Shown: positions 20,760-30,098, counted from the first letter of the stretch. The stretch: DNA of 64,000 bases from Aliiroseovarius sp. F47248L (GCF_023016085.1 NZ_JALKBF010000001.1:930001-994000), one strand, 5' to 3'. The notes: generated by a model from the letters alone, not told the origin. A program made the numbers and translations.

Positions 20760-22169
20760 TTAGCCGGTGCGGCGTTCGTCGAAGCTCTTAGCGATGAAAT
20801 CGGGCAGATGATCACCCATTCCGATTGATTTGCTGTCGTGCTTTTGGTCACGACGATCCGCGCGCGCACGCGTTTTTTTCTTTTCTTTGACTGGCTGCGC
20901 TGCTGGTTGGGCCGGGGCGACGTCCTTGGGCTTGGCGTCACTTTTGCTGCTACGGGGACGTTTGGCAGGCGTGCTGTCTTGCGCGTCGGCGTCTTTGCTG
21001 CGGGCAGGAGCAGGCTTGTCGCCAAAGGGGTTATCGACGCGGGGGATCTTGCTTTCAATCAGCCGTTCGACAGCATCAAGGTTCTTTTCGTCACGCGGCT
21101 CGCAAATCATGATTGCCTTGCCATCACGCCCGGCACGTCCGGTGCGTCCGATACGGTGCACGTAATCTTCTGCGTGTCCGGGCACATCATAGTTGAACAC
21201 GTGGCTGACGTTTGGAATGTCCAGCCCACGAGCCGCCACGTCCGAGGCGCACAGGAACTTGAGCGTGCCCGCGCGGAACCCGTCCAGCACCTCCATCCGC
21301 TTGGACTGTTCCAGATCGCCGTGAATGGGCGCCGCGTCATAGCCGTATTTCTTCAGGCTTTTTGCGGTGATATCTACATCTGTCTTACGGTTGCAGAAGA
21401 TGATCGCGTTTGTGCAGGCATCACCTTCGCGGTCGATCAGTGCACGCAGAAGCTTGCGTTTTTCACTGGCGGCACGATCGCGGCGCGAGGCTCTGAACAT
21501 GCACAGTTCCTGGCTGATCGTCTCGGACGCTGTGGCTTGGCGTGCCACCTCGATCCGGGCAGGGTTTGACAGGAAGGTGTTGGTGATCCGCTCGATTTCG
21601 GGGGCCATTGTTGCCGAAAAGAAGAGCGTCTGGCGGGTGAATGGGGTGAGCGAGAAAATCTTTTCGATGTCAGGGATAAAGCCCATATCGAGCATCCGGT
21701 CAGCCTCGTCGACCACCATGATCTGCACGCCAGTCAGCAAAAGCTTGCCGCGTTCGAAATGGTCCAGCAGGCGGCCGGGCGTCGCGATCAGCACATCAAC
21801 TCCGCGGTCAATCGCCTGATCCTGTTCTTTGAAGCTGACTCCACCGATCAAAAGAGCTTTGGTCAGTTTCACATGCTTTGCGTAGGTGTCGAAGTTCTCC
21901 GCCACCTGGGCGGCCAGTTCACGCGTGGGGCACAGCACAAGCGAGCGCGGCATCCGTGCGCGGGCACGACCACGGGCAAGGGCTGTGATCATCGGCAGGG
22001 TAAAACTGGCGGTCTTGCCTGTGCCGGTCTGGGCGATGCCCAGCACATCGCGCCCTTCGAGAGCATGCGGGATGGCGCCTTCTTGAATGGGGGTCGGGGT
22101 CTCGTAGCCCGCTTCGTCGATTGCTTTCAGCACCTTAGGGCTGAGTTTCAAGTCAGAAAATTTGGTCAT
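20760..22169 (-). CDS. DEAD-box ATP-dependent RNA helicase (RhlE-like)
   Basis: 469-residue RNA helicase. The full motif set is visible: the Q motif region (TPTPIQEGAIPHAL), AQTGTGKT, PTRELA, GGVSF, TPGRLLD, VDEADRM, SAT and HRIGRTGRAGR. After the two RecA-like domains (about 1-370) comes a basic, low-complexity tail rich in Lys, Ala and Pro, typical of RhlE-type proteins, which probably binds RNA or ribonucleoprotein partners. An ACAGGA site lies upstream of the ATG. It stands alone, convergent with rnj. The two neighbours could both act in RNA decay, but that link is only positional. Confidence 0.93.
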   Translation of the reverse strand: MTKFSDLKLSPKVLKAIDEAGYETPTPIQEGAIPHALEGRDVLGIAQTGTGKTASFTLPMITALARGRARARMPRSLVLCPTRELAAQVAENFDTYAKHVKLTKALLIGGVSFKEQDQAIDRGVDVLIATPGRLLDHFERGKLLLTGVQIMVVDEADRMLDMGFIPDIEKIFSLTPFTRQTLFFSATMAPEIERITNTFLSNPARIEVARQATASETISQELCMFRASRRDRAASEKRKLLRALIDREGDACTNAIIFCNRKTDVDITAKSLKKYGYDAAPIHGDLEQSKRMEVLDGFRAGTLKFLCASDVAARGLDIPNVSHVFNYDVPGHAEDYVHRIGRTGRAGRDGKAIMICEPRDEKNLDAVERLIESKIPRVDNPFGDKPAPARSKDADAQDSTPAKRPRSSKSDAKPKDVAPAQPAAQPVKEKKKTRARADRRDQKHDSKSIGMGDHLPDFIAKSFDERRTG

Positions 22170-22315
22170 GTATGTCCTGTTTCACGGACAACACTGGCCC
22201 GTGCGGATGGGAAGGGAAGGCCCGGATGGCCGGCTCGCAATATTTGCGCCCCTTCAATATGCCCTGTGGGTAAAGAAAAACCGGGGCATGGTCAATGACA
22301 TGGGTTGGTTTGTGG

Positions 22316-22978
22316 TCAATCCGGGCAATGCGTTGCGATTGTTGCCACAGTCGCGGCGCTGTGATGCAGGATAGGAGTGTAACCTTCGCGCAGGACGCCA
22401 ATGATAGGGGCAGGGGTCAACACGATCTGCGGGCCGTTTGGTTTATCGGTCTTGGGACCGTAACCATCAGTCAAGCAAGGCAGAACGTGATTGCGCCAAA
22501 CCAGATGCGGGGCACCTTCGTGGAGGATGAAGCAGCCATCTGGCAACGATATCCCGTCCGCGGTGTGGCGGATCTGTGACCGTTTGCGATTGACCCGGCT
22601 GTGGTGCAGAGATTTATCAATTTCTTTGTGCCCGTCGGAATTTGCCCCAGAAGTTTGCCAAGCCATTTTGAACGCGCGATAGGCATCTGGTCGGCAATAG
22701 GCACATGGGCGATGACCGGCGGCCAGCCCAACGGCTTCGTCCAGAAAAAACAGGGGTGTCCACGCGCGAGCGGGCATGGGGCCGTGATATCGACCTTTGG
22801 GATGGGTCAGGTCGCAGATGATCCAGTGTTGGTGCTTCCAGCGAGAAACGCCAAGCCGTCCGTCACGAAAGGGCAGAATTCCCCGATTTCCAGTAAAAAT
22901 GCCCCGTGCGTGATTTGCTACGATCTCTCCCGTCGGCAAAACGCGGTTTTGTAACGGTGAGGGGCGCGGTGGGGGCAT
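22316..22978 (-). CDS. conserved protein of unknown function, downstream of prfC
   Basis: 220-residue soluble protein, not assigned to a characterised family. It begins three bases after the prfC stop, so the two are probably co-transcribed. Visible landmarks are an N-terminal PTGEIVANHARGIFTGNRG block, FFLDEAVGLAAGHRPCAYCR around residue 85, and Trp/His-rich stretches. The single CxxC within a HRPC context recalls metal-site loops, but there is no second Cys pair nearby, so metal binding is open. I recall similar uncharacterised proteins in other proteobacteria. There is no signal peptide or membrane segment. Confidence 0.7.
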   Translation of the reverse strand: MPPPRPSPLQNRVLPTGEIVANHARGIFTGNRGILPFRDGRLGVSRWKHQHWIICDLTHPKGRYHGPMPARAWTPLFFLDEAVGLAAGHRPCAYCRPDAYRAFKMAWQTSGANSDGHKEIDKSLHHSRVNRKRSQIRHTADGISLPDGCFILHEGAPHLVWRNHVLPCLTDGYGPKTDKPNGPQIVLTPAPIIGVLREGYTPILHHSAATVATIATHCPD

Positions 22979-22981
22979 TGT

Positions 22982-24589
22982 TCAGACCATCATTTCCTTC
23001 GTCGCCGAGAGTTTCAATGCCGGATAGTCGCGTTCAACACGATCAATATCCCATTGAAGACGCGTCAAAAATACCGGATCGCCGTCATTATCATACGCGA
23101 TGTGCTGCTTGTTGGTCTCGACCAGTTTTTCAACCTCGTCTTTCTCGCCGATGATCCAGCGGGCTGAGGTGAATTGCGAGGCTTCAAAGCGCACGGGCAA
23201 CCCATATTCCTGTTCAATCCGACTGGCGAGCACTTCGAACTGCAGCGCGCCGACGACGCCGACGATGAAACCCGATCCGATGTTGGGTTTAAACACCTTG
23301 GCTGCACCTTCTTCGGCAAACTGCATCAACGCTTTTTCAAGATGCTTGGCCTTCATCGGGTCGCCCGCCCGCACGCCCTGCAGAAGCTCTGGCGCGAACG
23401 AGGGGATGCCAGTGGCGCGGATCATTTCGCCTTCGGTAAGGGTGTCGCCAATGCGCAGTTGCCCGTGGTTGGGGATGCCGATGATGTCGCCTGCCCAAGC
23501 CTCCTCGGCTAGTTCGCGGTCCGAGGCTAGGAACAAGACCGGGTTCGACACAGCCATCGGTTTTTTCGTGCGCACATGGGTCAGTTTCATGCCACGCTTG
23601 AAATGGCCCGAAGCCAACCGCATGAACGCCACGCGGTCGCGGTGTTTCGGATCCATGTTGGCCTGTACCTTGAAGACGAAACCCGCGACCTTGGTTTCCT
23701 CGGGCGCGATGGCGCGGGGGCTGGCTTGCTGGGGCTGTGGTTCGGGGCCGTAATCTGCAATGCCCTGCATCAGTTCTTGCACGCCGAATGAATTGATGGC
23801 TGAGCCGAACCAGATCGGTGTCATATGCCCTTCCAGCACCGATTGCGGGTCGAGCGAGGGCAGCAATTCGCGCGCCATTTCGACCTCTTCTAGAAACCTT
23901 TCCAGCATGTGCGCTGGCACGTGTTCGGCAAGTTTTGGGTCGTCCAATCCGTTGATCTCGACCGTTTCGGCCACCACGTTGCGGTCGGCGCGATCCATAA
24001 GCTCCAGACGGTCGTTCAGAAGATCGTAGCAACCAAGGAAGTCGCGGCCCATACCTATGGGCCAGCTGGCGGGCGTTACGTCAATCGCAAGGTTTTCCTG
24101 AATTTCATCAATAATATCGAAGGTGTCCCGGCTTTCGCGGTCCATTTTGTTACAGAAGGTGAGGATCGGCAGATCGCGCAGGCGGCAGACCTCGAACAGT
24201 TTCTGCGTCTGACTTTCCACGCCTTTCGCCCCGTCGATTACCATCACGGCGGCGTCCACGGCGGTCAGCGTGCGATACGTGTCCTCGGAAAAATCCGAGT
24301 GGCCGGGCGTGTCGACCAGATTGAAACGGTATTTGCCGAAATCGAACGACATGGCCGACGCAGAGACCGAGATGCCTCGATCCTGCTCCATCTTCATGAA
24401 GTCTGACCGCGTGCGCCGCGCTTCGCCCTTGGCGCGCACCTGTCCGGCCATCTGAATGGCGCCACCATATAGAAGGAATTTCTCGGTCAGGGTCGTCTTG
24501 CCGGCGTCCGGGTGGCTGATGATCGCAAAGGTGCGACGGCGCGCAATCTCGGGCGGCAATTCGGGGCGGTTTGATGCGGTGTCCAACAT
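22982..24589 (-). CDS. prfC: peptide chain release factor 3
   Basis: Translational GTPase that recycles class I release factors from the ribosome. It has 535 residues from the chosen start, close to the usual 529. GTPase motifs are SHPDAGKTTLTE (G1), the DTPGHSDFSEDTYR G3 block and TFCNKMDRE (G4). RF3 blocks such as FKPNIGSGFIVGVVGALQFEV appear later. The frame is open 13 codons further upstream. The start at 24589 is preferred because the protein then begins a short distance before ELPPEIARRRTFAIISHPD, as in homologues. It is divergent from the SDR gene. Confidence 0.95.
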   Translation of the reverse strand: MLDTASNRPELPPEIARRRTFAIISHPDAGKTTLTEKFLLYGGAIQMAGQVRAKGEARRTRSDFMKMEQDRGISVSASAMSFDFGKYRFNLVDTPGHSDFSEDTYRTLTAVDAAVMVIDGAKGVESQTQKLFEVCRLRDLPILTFCNKMDRESRDTFDIIDEIQENLAIDVTPASWPIGMGRDFLGCYDLLNDRLELMDRADRNVVAETVEINGLDDPKLAEHVPAHMLERFLEEVEMARELLPSLDPQSVLEGHMTPIWFGSAINSFGVQELMQGIADYGPEPQPQQASPRAIAPEETKVAGFVFKVQANMDPKHRDRVAFMRLASGHFKRGMKLTHVRTKKPMAVSNPVLFLASDRELAEEAWAGDIIGIPNHGQLRIGDTLTEGEMIRATGIPSFAPELLQGVRAGDPMKAKHLEKALMQFAEEGAAKVFKPNIGSGFIVGVVGALQFEVLASRIEQEYGLPVRFEASQFTSARWIIGEKDEVEKLVETNKQHIAYDNDGDPVFLTRLQWDIDRVERDYPALKLSATKEMMV

Positions 24590-24711
24590 GGGATGGCATA
24601 TAGCGACGGGGACGGGCGCGCGCAACAAGGATGCGCTTCACTCGCCCCGGCGGCCCTGCTAGGTCTGGGCAGGACTTGGCGCCAAGCGGCGCGAACAGAT
24701 GGGAGGTTCCA

Positions 24712-25491
24712 ATGGATCTTGGTATTTCAGGCAAGCGGGCGCTGGTATGTGCGTCCTCGAAAGGGTTGGGGTTGGGTTGTGCGCGGGCTTTGGCGCACGC
24801 AGGCGTGTCGTTGGTGATGAACGCCCGGACCGAGGGGCCGCTTTTGGCCGCCGCCGATGCGATCCGTGCCGAAACCGGCGTTGACGTGGTGGCGGTCGCC
24901 GCTGACGTGACGACGGAGGACGGACGCGCGGCCTTGCTTGCGGCGGCAGGTGATGTCGACATCCTTGTGACCAATGCTGGCGGTCCACCGCCCGGCATGT
25001 GGTCGGATTGGGATCGCGACGACTTCATCGCCGCACTTGATGCCAACATGCTGGCACCGATTGCCCTGATGCAGGCGCTTGTGCCCGGTATGGCTGACCG
25101 CGGTTGGGGGCGGGTGGTGAACATCACCAGCCAGTCGGTGAAATCTCCGATTGCGGTTCTGGGCTTGTCCAACACCGCGCGCACCGGGCTGACCGGTTTC
25201 GTCGCGGGCACCGCGCGGCAGGTGGCGGGGCAGGGTGTCATCATCAACAACCTGCTGCCGGGCATCCACGATACCGACCGCGCCACCGCGCTGGACAAGG
25301 GCGTGGTCGAGGCACAGGGCATCACCATGGACGAGGCTCGCGCCGCCCGTCAGGCGACCATTCCCGCAGGGCGATACGGCACGATTGACGAGTTCGGCGC
25401 CACTTGTGCTTTCATGTGTTCGCAACATGCAGGCTACATGGTGGGGCAGAATATCCTGCTGGATGGCGGTGCGGTGAATACGACGTTCTGA
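24712..25491 (+). CDS. SDR-family oxidoreductase lacking the usual YxxxK
   Basis: 259-residue Rossmann-fold protein of the short-chain dehydrogenase/reductase superfamily. The cofactor loop ASSKGLGLG (about residues 14-22), NAGGP and the C-terminal GQNILLDGGAV are clear. At the catalytic position, where most members have Tyr-x-x-x-Lys, this protein reads LGLSNTARTGLTG. The canonical Tyr and Lys are therefore missing, as in an SDR subgroup related to 3-ketoacyl-ACP reductases. The start at 24712 follows a GGGAGG site; the upstream in-frame extension is unlikely. The substrate is unknown. Confidence 0.88.
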   Translation: MDLGISGKRALVCASSKGLGLGCARALAHAGVSLVMNARTEGPLLAAADAIRAETGVDVVAVAADVTTEDGRAALLAAAGDVDILVTNAGGPPPGMWSDWDRDDFIAALDANMLAPIALMQALVPGMADRGWGRVVNITSQSVKSPIAVLGLSNTARTGLTGFVAGTARQVAGQGVIINNLLPGIHDTDRATALDKGVVEAQGITMDEARAARQATIPAGRYGTIDEFGATCAFMCSQHAGYMVGQNILLDGGAVNTTF

Positions 25492-25579
25492 CGGTGCATG
25501 GCCCGCGCGTTTTGGGGTTGTTCTTGCGAAGGCGATGGGCAACCTTGCCGCGGCAAACAGGGTGAAAGGGAAAAGCAAA

Positions 25580-26623
25580 ATGCGAATGAACAAACTGGCA
25601 GGCGGAGAGCTTGAGGTCAGCGCATTGTGTCTTGGCTCTATGCTTTGGGGGTCCACCAATACCGAGGCCGAGGGCCACACCCAGATCGACATGTCGCTGG
25701 ATCACGGTATCAACTTCATCGACAGCGCCGAGATGTATCCGGTCAACCCGATCAAGGCGGAAAGATGTGGTCGCTCTGAGCAGATAGTCGGAAGTTGGGT
25801 CGCTAAAACCGGGCGGCGGGACGATGTGGTTATCGCCACGAAAGTGTCGGGCGACAATCCGGGCTGGAAGCGTGGTGGAAAAGGCTACAATGGTGCGATC
25901 ATTCACGAGGCGGTGGACGCAAGCCTGACCAACCTGAACACCGACTATATCGACATCTATCAGACCCACTGGCCCATTCGCGGCAGCTATGCGTTTCGCC
26001 AAAACTGGACCTTTGACCCATCTGGCCAGAACAAGGACGAGGTCGAAGCCCATATGCGTGACGTGCTCAAGGCGATGGCAGAAGTCGTGGCCGCCGGCAA
26101 GGTGCGCCATTTTGCACTGTCCAACGAAAGCGCATGGGGCACTGCTGAATGGCTGCGCATCGCGCGCGAAATGGGTGCGCCTGAAGTGATCTCGATCCAG
26201 AATGAATATAGCCTGATGTTCCGGCTGGCCGATACGGATCTGGCCGAACTGTGTATGAACGAAGGCGTGCGCGTGCTGGCCTATTCACCGCTGGCCACGG
26301 GGCTTCTGACGGGCAAGTATCAGAACAACGCGGTGCCCAAGGGATCGCGGATGGACCTGTCGCCAGGGCTGGGCGGGCGGGCTACACCACGGGCCTTCGA
26401 GGCGGTGGAAGCCTATCTTGCCTTGGCAAAAAAACACGGTTTGGACCCGGTTCACATGGCGTTGGCTTTTTCAGTGTCGCGCCCCTTCATGGGGTCGACC
26501 ATCTTTGGCGCATCGTCGATGGAGCAGTTGACGCGCATTCTGGATGGCAAGGATTTGATCCTGTCAGACGAAGTATTGAAGGACATTGATCTGACCCATC
26601 GTGCCCAACCGATGCCATTCTAA
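25580..26623 (+). CDS. aldo/keto reductase (Tas-like)
   Basis: 347-residue NADPH-dependent (alpha/beta)8-barrel oxidoreductase. The catalytic tetrad can be placed: Asp and Tyr in FIDSAEMYP, Lys in VVIATKVSG and His in IYQTHWP. C-terminal cofactor residues lie in GSTIFGASSMEQL. Its length and the long loop after the His (SYAFRQNWTFDPSG) resemble the E. coli Tas type. The start ATG at 25580 follows a GAAAGGG stretch. It is about 90 bases from the upstream SDR gene. The physiological substrate is unknown. Confidence 0.92.
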   Translation: MRMNKLAGGELEVSALCLGSMLWGSTNTEAEGHTQIDMSLDHGINFIDSAEMYPVNPIKAERCGRSEQIVGSWVAKTGRRDDVVIATKVSGDNPGWKRGGKGYNGAIIHEAVDASLTNLNTDYIDIYQTHWPIRGSYAFRQNWTFDPSGQNKDEVEAHMRDVLKAMAEVVAAGKVRHFALSNESAWGTAEWLRIAREMGAPEVISIQNEYSLMFRLADTDLAELCMNEGVRVLAYSPLATGLLTGKYQNNAVPKGSRMDLSPGLGGRATPRAFEAVEAYLALAKKHGLDPVHMALAFSVSRPFMGSTIFGASSMEQLTRILDGKDLILSDEVLKDIDLTHRAQPMPF

Positions 26624-26666
26624 AGGTCGAGTGCCAAGCGCCTGCAATATATGAAGGATAAGTGCC

Positions 26667-27188
26667 ATGAAACGACGTCAAATGATGACTATGACCGGCG
26701 CGGCGGCCATGGCCGCCAGTCTGGCCGCCTGCGTCGGCGGCGGGTCAGGTGTCGAGTTTCATCGCAGTAAGACGCGACAACTCAGCTCGACCACGCGGTT
26801 TGACGCTGCGCGCTTCGCGGGGCGTTGGGAAATTCGCGGAGAGTTTGTCTATCCCGGTGAGAAGCCGTCTTTCGGGGCGGTGAACCTGACACATAGCAAT
26901 GGCAAAATCACGGCGATGGATGTCTATGGCCCGTCGGGGCTGCTTGAGCGGTATCCAACCAAGCAACCCGCGCCTGGGCGGATCACCGTCGGTACGCCGC
27001 CCTTTGACACTCAATACTGGGTGCTCTGGGTGGACGCTGATTACCGCACCGCCGCCATTGGCACGCCTTCGGGCAGTTTTGGCTGGATCATCGACCGGTC
27101 GCGATCGGGAGGCGAGGATCGGATCAAGGCGGCGCGCGATGTGCTGGGTTTCAACGGTTACAACCTGTCGCGACTGCAAACACGCTAA
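26667..27188 (+). CDS. lipocalin-family lipoprotein
   Basis: 173-residue envelope lipoprotein. The N terminus is a signal II sequence with a lipobox LAAC at about residues 19-22 and a GGGSG spacer. The lipocalin entry motif follows (FAGRWEIRGEF) and a later YWVLWVDADYRTAAIGTP block is typical of Blc-like bacterial lipocalins, which bind lysophospholipids or fatty acids at the outer membrane. The ligand here is not known. It lies between an aldo/keto reductase and a transporter gene on the same strand with short gaps. Confidence 0.85.
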   Translation: MKRRQMMTMTGAAAMAASLAACVGGGSGVEFHRSKTRQLSSTTRFDAARFAGRWEIRGEFVYPGEKPSFGAVNLTHSNGKITAMDVYGPSGLLERYPTKQPAPGRITVGTPPFDTQYWVLWVDADYRTAAIGTPSGSFGWIIDRSRSGGEDRIKAARDVLGFNGYNLSRLQTR

Positions 27189-27229
27189 CCCATCTGGCGT
27201 TTCGTTCGTCCCTGTGCCAAAGGGACATC

Positions 27230-28135
27230 ATGCAAGCCTGGATCCCGATCACTATTGCCGCCGCATTTTCGCAGAACCTGCGGTTCATGCTGCAAAAGCG
27301 ACTGAAGGATACGCGACTATCCTCGACCGGGGCAACGCTCGCTCGGTTTGTCTATTCTGCACCCTTGGTGGCATTGATCCTTGTGATCTATCTGTCGACT
27401 ACCGATCAGGCAGCACCGGTCCCCGGGGGGCGTTTCTTTTTGTTTGCGTTCACTGGTGGAATCGCCCAGATCCTTGCCACAATCTGCGTTGTCGCCCTGT
27501 TTGCCGAACGAAATTTTGCTGTCGGTATCACGTTCAAGAAGACCGAGGTCGTGCTGACCGCGCTGGTCGGTTTGGCGGTGCTGGGCGAAGGCGTCGGATT
27601 GGCCGGGGGTATGGCAATTGCCGTCGGGTTCCTGGGACTAATCCTGCTGTCCGACCCGCCCGAAGGGGGCAAGACCGGCTGGAAACGTTTCTTCAATCGG
27701 GCCGCAGCGTTGGGGCTTGGCGCGGGGTTTCTGTTTTCGGTGTCGGCCATCGGCTATCGCGGGGCGGCTTTGTCTTTGCCCGCACAGGACGTGGTGGCAA
27801 GGGCAGGCTTCACCCTTGCGGTCGTCACTGCGTTTCAGTCCTTGGTCATGATCATCTGGATGTCCCTACGCGAAAAGGGCGAAATCGCCCGCGTGTTTGC
27901 CGCATGGCGGGTGGGGGCGTTGGTGGGACTGTGTTCAATGATAGGCAGCTTTTGCTGGTTCACTGCCTTCGCATTGCAAAACGCGGCGCTGGTCAAAGCG
28001 CTGGGGCAGGTCGAGCTTCTGTTTTCCTACGCAGCCACGCTGTTTGTCTTTCGTGAAAAGGTCACCGGGCGCGAATATGCCGGGACCGCGCTGATCCTGA
28101 TTTCGGTGCTGGTTTTGGTGCTTTTCCTGAAATAG
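27230..28135 (+). CDS. EamA/DMT-family transporter
   Basis: 301-residue integral membrane protein with about ten hydrophobic segments arranged as two EamA-type repeats (for example, around residues 3-125 and 150-298), the plan of the drug/metabolite transporter superfamily. The substrate cannot be told. The last residues (ILISVLVLVLFLK) form the final helix. An AAAGGGACATC stretch precedes the ATG. It is convergent with the Nudix gene with a three-base gap between stops. Confidence 0.85.
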   Translation: MQAWIPITIAAAFSQNLRFMLQKRLKDTRLSSTGATLARFVYSAPLVALILVIYLSTTDQAAPVPGGRFFLFAFTGGIAQILATICVVALFAERNFAVGITFKKTEVVLTALVGLAVLGEGVGLAGGMAIAVGFLGLILLSDPPEGGKTGWKRFFNRAAALGLGAGFLFSVSAIGYRGAALSLPAQDVVARAGFTLAVVTAFQSLVMIIWMSLREKGEIARVFAAWRVGALVGLCSMIGSFCWFTAFALQNAALVKALGQVELLFSYAATLFVFREKVTGREYAGTALILISVLVLVLFLK

Positions 28136-28138
28136 CCC

Positions 28139-28876
28139 TTAACTGGCTGCGGTCAAAGGCCCAACGCCACCCAGCCGTTCAAACAGGCTTTCTTCGTCCG
28201 AATTGTTGAAAAAAGGCACCTGTGCGGGCGCGCCCAAATCAGGCAGGTTGCCAACAATTTCAGCCAGCACAACTTCGGTGATGAAGGGCAGGTCGAAGCG
28301 ACGCACATCGTCCAGCGGGATCCATTGCAGGTGACTCAACTCGTCCGAAGCACGCGAGAAATCGTCGATGTCGGTGAGCAACTCGTCGGCATCCACCGCA
28401 AAGAAACGCGCGTCGAACCGACGCGGGCGTCCTTTTGGGGTGATTGCACGAAAGACGAACGCCATGCCACGGGCTGAGGGGATCAACCCCTCGTTCGCGA
28501 AGGCTTCCCATCCCGAGGGGATAGTGCTGTTCCAGTTGCCGGGTGCGGCCAGCATCTGGCCAGTTTCCTCCCACAACTCGCGGATAGCAGCCACCAGAAG
28601 CGCCGATGACAAGGCCGGGTCTGCCTGTTCGCCCAACCGAGTGCGGCAAGGTTCTGCCCCGCCCTCGGCCAGCGGCACATGGCTGTCGCTGGGGTCAACG
28701 GCCCCGCCGGGAAAGACAAACTTGTTAGGCATGAAGGCCGCCTTGGCCCCACGCTGCCCCATCAGGACGTGCGGACGGTCGGCTTTGTCGCGGATCAGGA
28801 TGACAGTTGCTGCGTCCCGAATGATCTTCGACTTGTCTATCGCTTCGTTCAATGCCTCGCCCATTGCTCTGTCCAC
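28139..28876 (-). CDS. Nudix hydrolase
   Basis: 245-residue Nudix-fold hydrolase, a family that cleaves nucleoside diphosphates linked to another moiety. The Nudix box is readable but stretched: a GGAVDPSD entry, then after an insertion of about 35 residues RELWEETGQML, giving the REXXEEXG core in slightly modified form (RELWEETG). The long insert is found in larger Nudix proteins such as the CoA pyrophosphatase-like or NUDT19-like group. Substrate undetermined. It starts four bases after the DUF983 gene, so they are co-transcribed. An alternative ATG lies four codons downstream. Confidence 0.87.
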   Translation of the reverse strand: MDRAMGEALNEAIDKSKIIRDAATVILIRDKADRPHVLMGQRGAKAAFMPNKFVFPGGAVDPSDSHVPLAEGGAEPCRTRLGEQADPALSSALLVAAIRELWEETGQMLAAPGNWNSTIPSGWEAFANEGLIPSARGMAFVFRAITPKGRPRRFDARFFAVDADELLTDIDDFSRASDELSHLQWIPLDDVRRFDLPFITEVVLAEIVGNLPDLGAPAQVPFFNNSDEESLFERLGGVGPLTAAS

Positions 28877-28880
28877 CCTC

Positions 28881-29309
28881 TTATTTGTCTGTCCCGGCTT
28901 TTATCGCGAACCCATGCATCCGCTTGGCCCACTGAAACCCGACCATGAATCCCTTGAACCGGGGTAGTAAGTATAACGACGCCGCAACCGTACCCACGGT
29001 GAAGATTGAGGCCAGCACCATCGGTTCCTGCACGAAATTCACATAGGTGATGTGCAAAAGCGGCGCCATCAGGTGCCCAACCACAAGAATGGTCAAATAG
29101 GCAGGGCCGTCATCTGCACGGTGGTGGTACAGCTCTTCCCCGCATACCGTACAGCTGTCATGGACCTTCAGATAGCCCTGAAACATTTTGCCTGTGCCAC
29201 AGTTTGGGCAACGTTTTCGCCATCCTTTCTTGATCGCGGGCTTCAGCTCGCGTTCCTGCCCGTCATCGTGGGTCACGGGGCCGGGTGTCATCGTCATCAC
29301 TTCGGTCAT
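28881..29309 (-). CDS. DUF983 membrane protein
   Basis: 142-residue protein of the DUF983 family. A zinc-ribbon-like Cys pattern lies in the N-terminal half (RCPNCGTGKMF and CTVCGEELYHHRADDGPAY). Two hydrophobic helices follow (about 72-95 and 100-120). The function of the family is unknown; it occurs widely in alphaproteobacteria. It is first of a two-gene unit with the Nudix hydrolase and divergent from the EF-hand gene. Confidence 0.87.
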   Translation of the reverse strand: MTEVMTMTPGPVTHDDGQERELKPAIKKGWRKRCPNCGTGKMFQGYLKVHDSCTVCGEELYHHRADDGPAYLTILVVGHLMAPLLHITYVNFVQEPMVLASIFTVGTVAASLYLLPRFKGFMVGFQWAKRMHGFAIKAGTDK

Positions 29310-29507
29310 TTAATCGTCCTCTGTCGCGCACCGAGCCATACTAGAGAATGACGCGCGGAAAATCATGCCGTGAAATCGGTCTTGCGGCGGGATGTCGCGA
29401 TTTTTTTTGTCAGACTGCGACGGAAACACACCCCTGCAGCGTTCAAGGGATATGACGCCGGACAGAAACAGGCCCGGCGCGAACAGGCAAGCAAAAAGGA
29501 ATACACC

Positions 29508-30092
29508 ATGAATTTGACGAAAAAACACGCTGCAACCGCAATTGCTTTGGTTTTGGGGGCGGCTGTTACGCTGGGCTCGACCAGTGCCATGGCTTTCGGG
29601 GGAAAAGACGGGCGCGGAATGGATGGCCCGCGGGGTGGGTTCATGCAAATGGAATTCACTGATCTGGACAGTGACGCAAACGGGCAAATCACTGTCGAAG
29701 ATTTGCAGGCCAACGCACAGGCTCGGTTTTCGACAGCGGATGCTGATGGCAACGGGGAGTTGACGGTCGAAGAACTGCTAGCGCAGCGCAGCGCGAATAT
29801 GGCCGAACGTCAGGCGGCTGCGGGTGATCAGCAGAAGCGCCCGGGGCCAATGTCTGAAAAACAGATGGGCTGGATGATCGAAAAGATGATTGCCAAGCGC
29901 GACAGCAATGGCAACGGCACGTTGAGCCTAGATGAAATGACCCCGGAACAGGCGCGGCTGGATCGTATGATTGACCGTTTCGACACCGATGATGACAATG
30001 CGATTTCGCAAGCCGAGTTCGATGAGGCACAAAAGGAAGCCTTCATGCGTGGACATGGCAAGGGTGGCAAAGGCAAGCGTAACGGCGGCTAA
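29508..30092 (+). CDS. secreted EF-hand calcium-binding protein
   Basis: 194-residue protein with a signal peptide (KHAATAIALVLGAAVTLGSTSAMA) and at least four EF-hand-like loops: DSDANGQITVED, DADGNGELTVEE, DSNGNGTLSLDE and DTDDDNAISQAE. Between and after them are Met/Gln/Lys-rich helices and a basic Gly/Lys-rich tail. It is probably periplasmic or exported and binds calcium or another divalent metal. An AAAAAGGAA site precedes the ATG at 29508; the upstream in-frame codons are judged non-coding. It is followed by a long stem-loop and then an ECF sigma operon, which may be related to it. Confidence 0.88.
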   Translation: MNLTKKHAATAIALVLGAAVTLGSTSAMAFGGKDGRGMDGPRGGFMQMEFTDLDSDANGQITVEDLQANAQARFSTADADGNGELTVEELLAQRSANMAERQAAAGDQQKRPGPMSEKQMGWMIEKMIAKRDSNGNGTLSLDEMTPEQARLDRMIDRFDTDDDNAISQAEFDEAQKEAFMRGHGKGGKGKRNGG

Positions 30093-30098
30093 AACACA

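Noticed and set aside
22153..22401. Short minus-strand frame upstream of the DEAD-box helicase
   Set aside because: It overlaps the helicase start and the end of the prfC-linked gene; no binding site or motif.
24150..25328. 392-codon minus-strand frame across prfC and the SDR gene
   Set aside because: It overlaps prfC in another frame and the SDR gene on the opposite strand; both of those have clear motifs.
26899..28056. 385-codon plus-strand frame over the lipocalin and transporter genes
   Set aside because: It is an alternate frame of two supported genes and contains no family motif.
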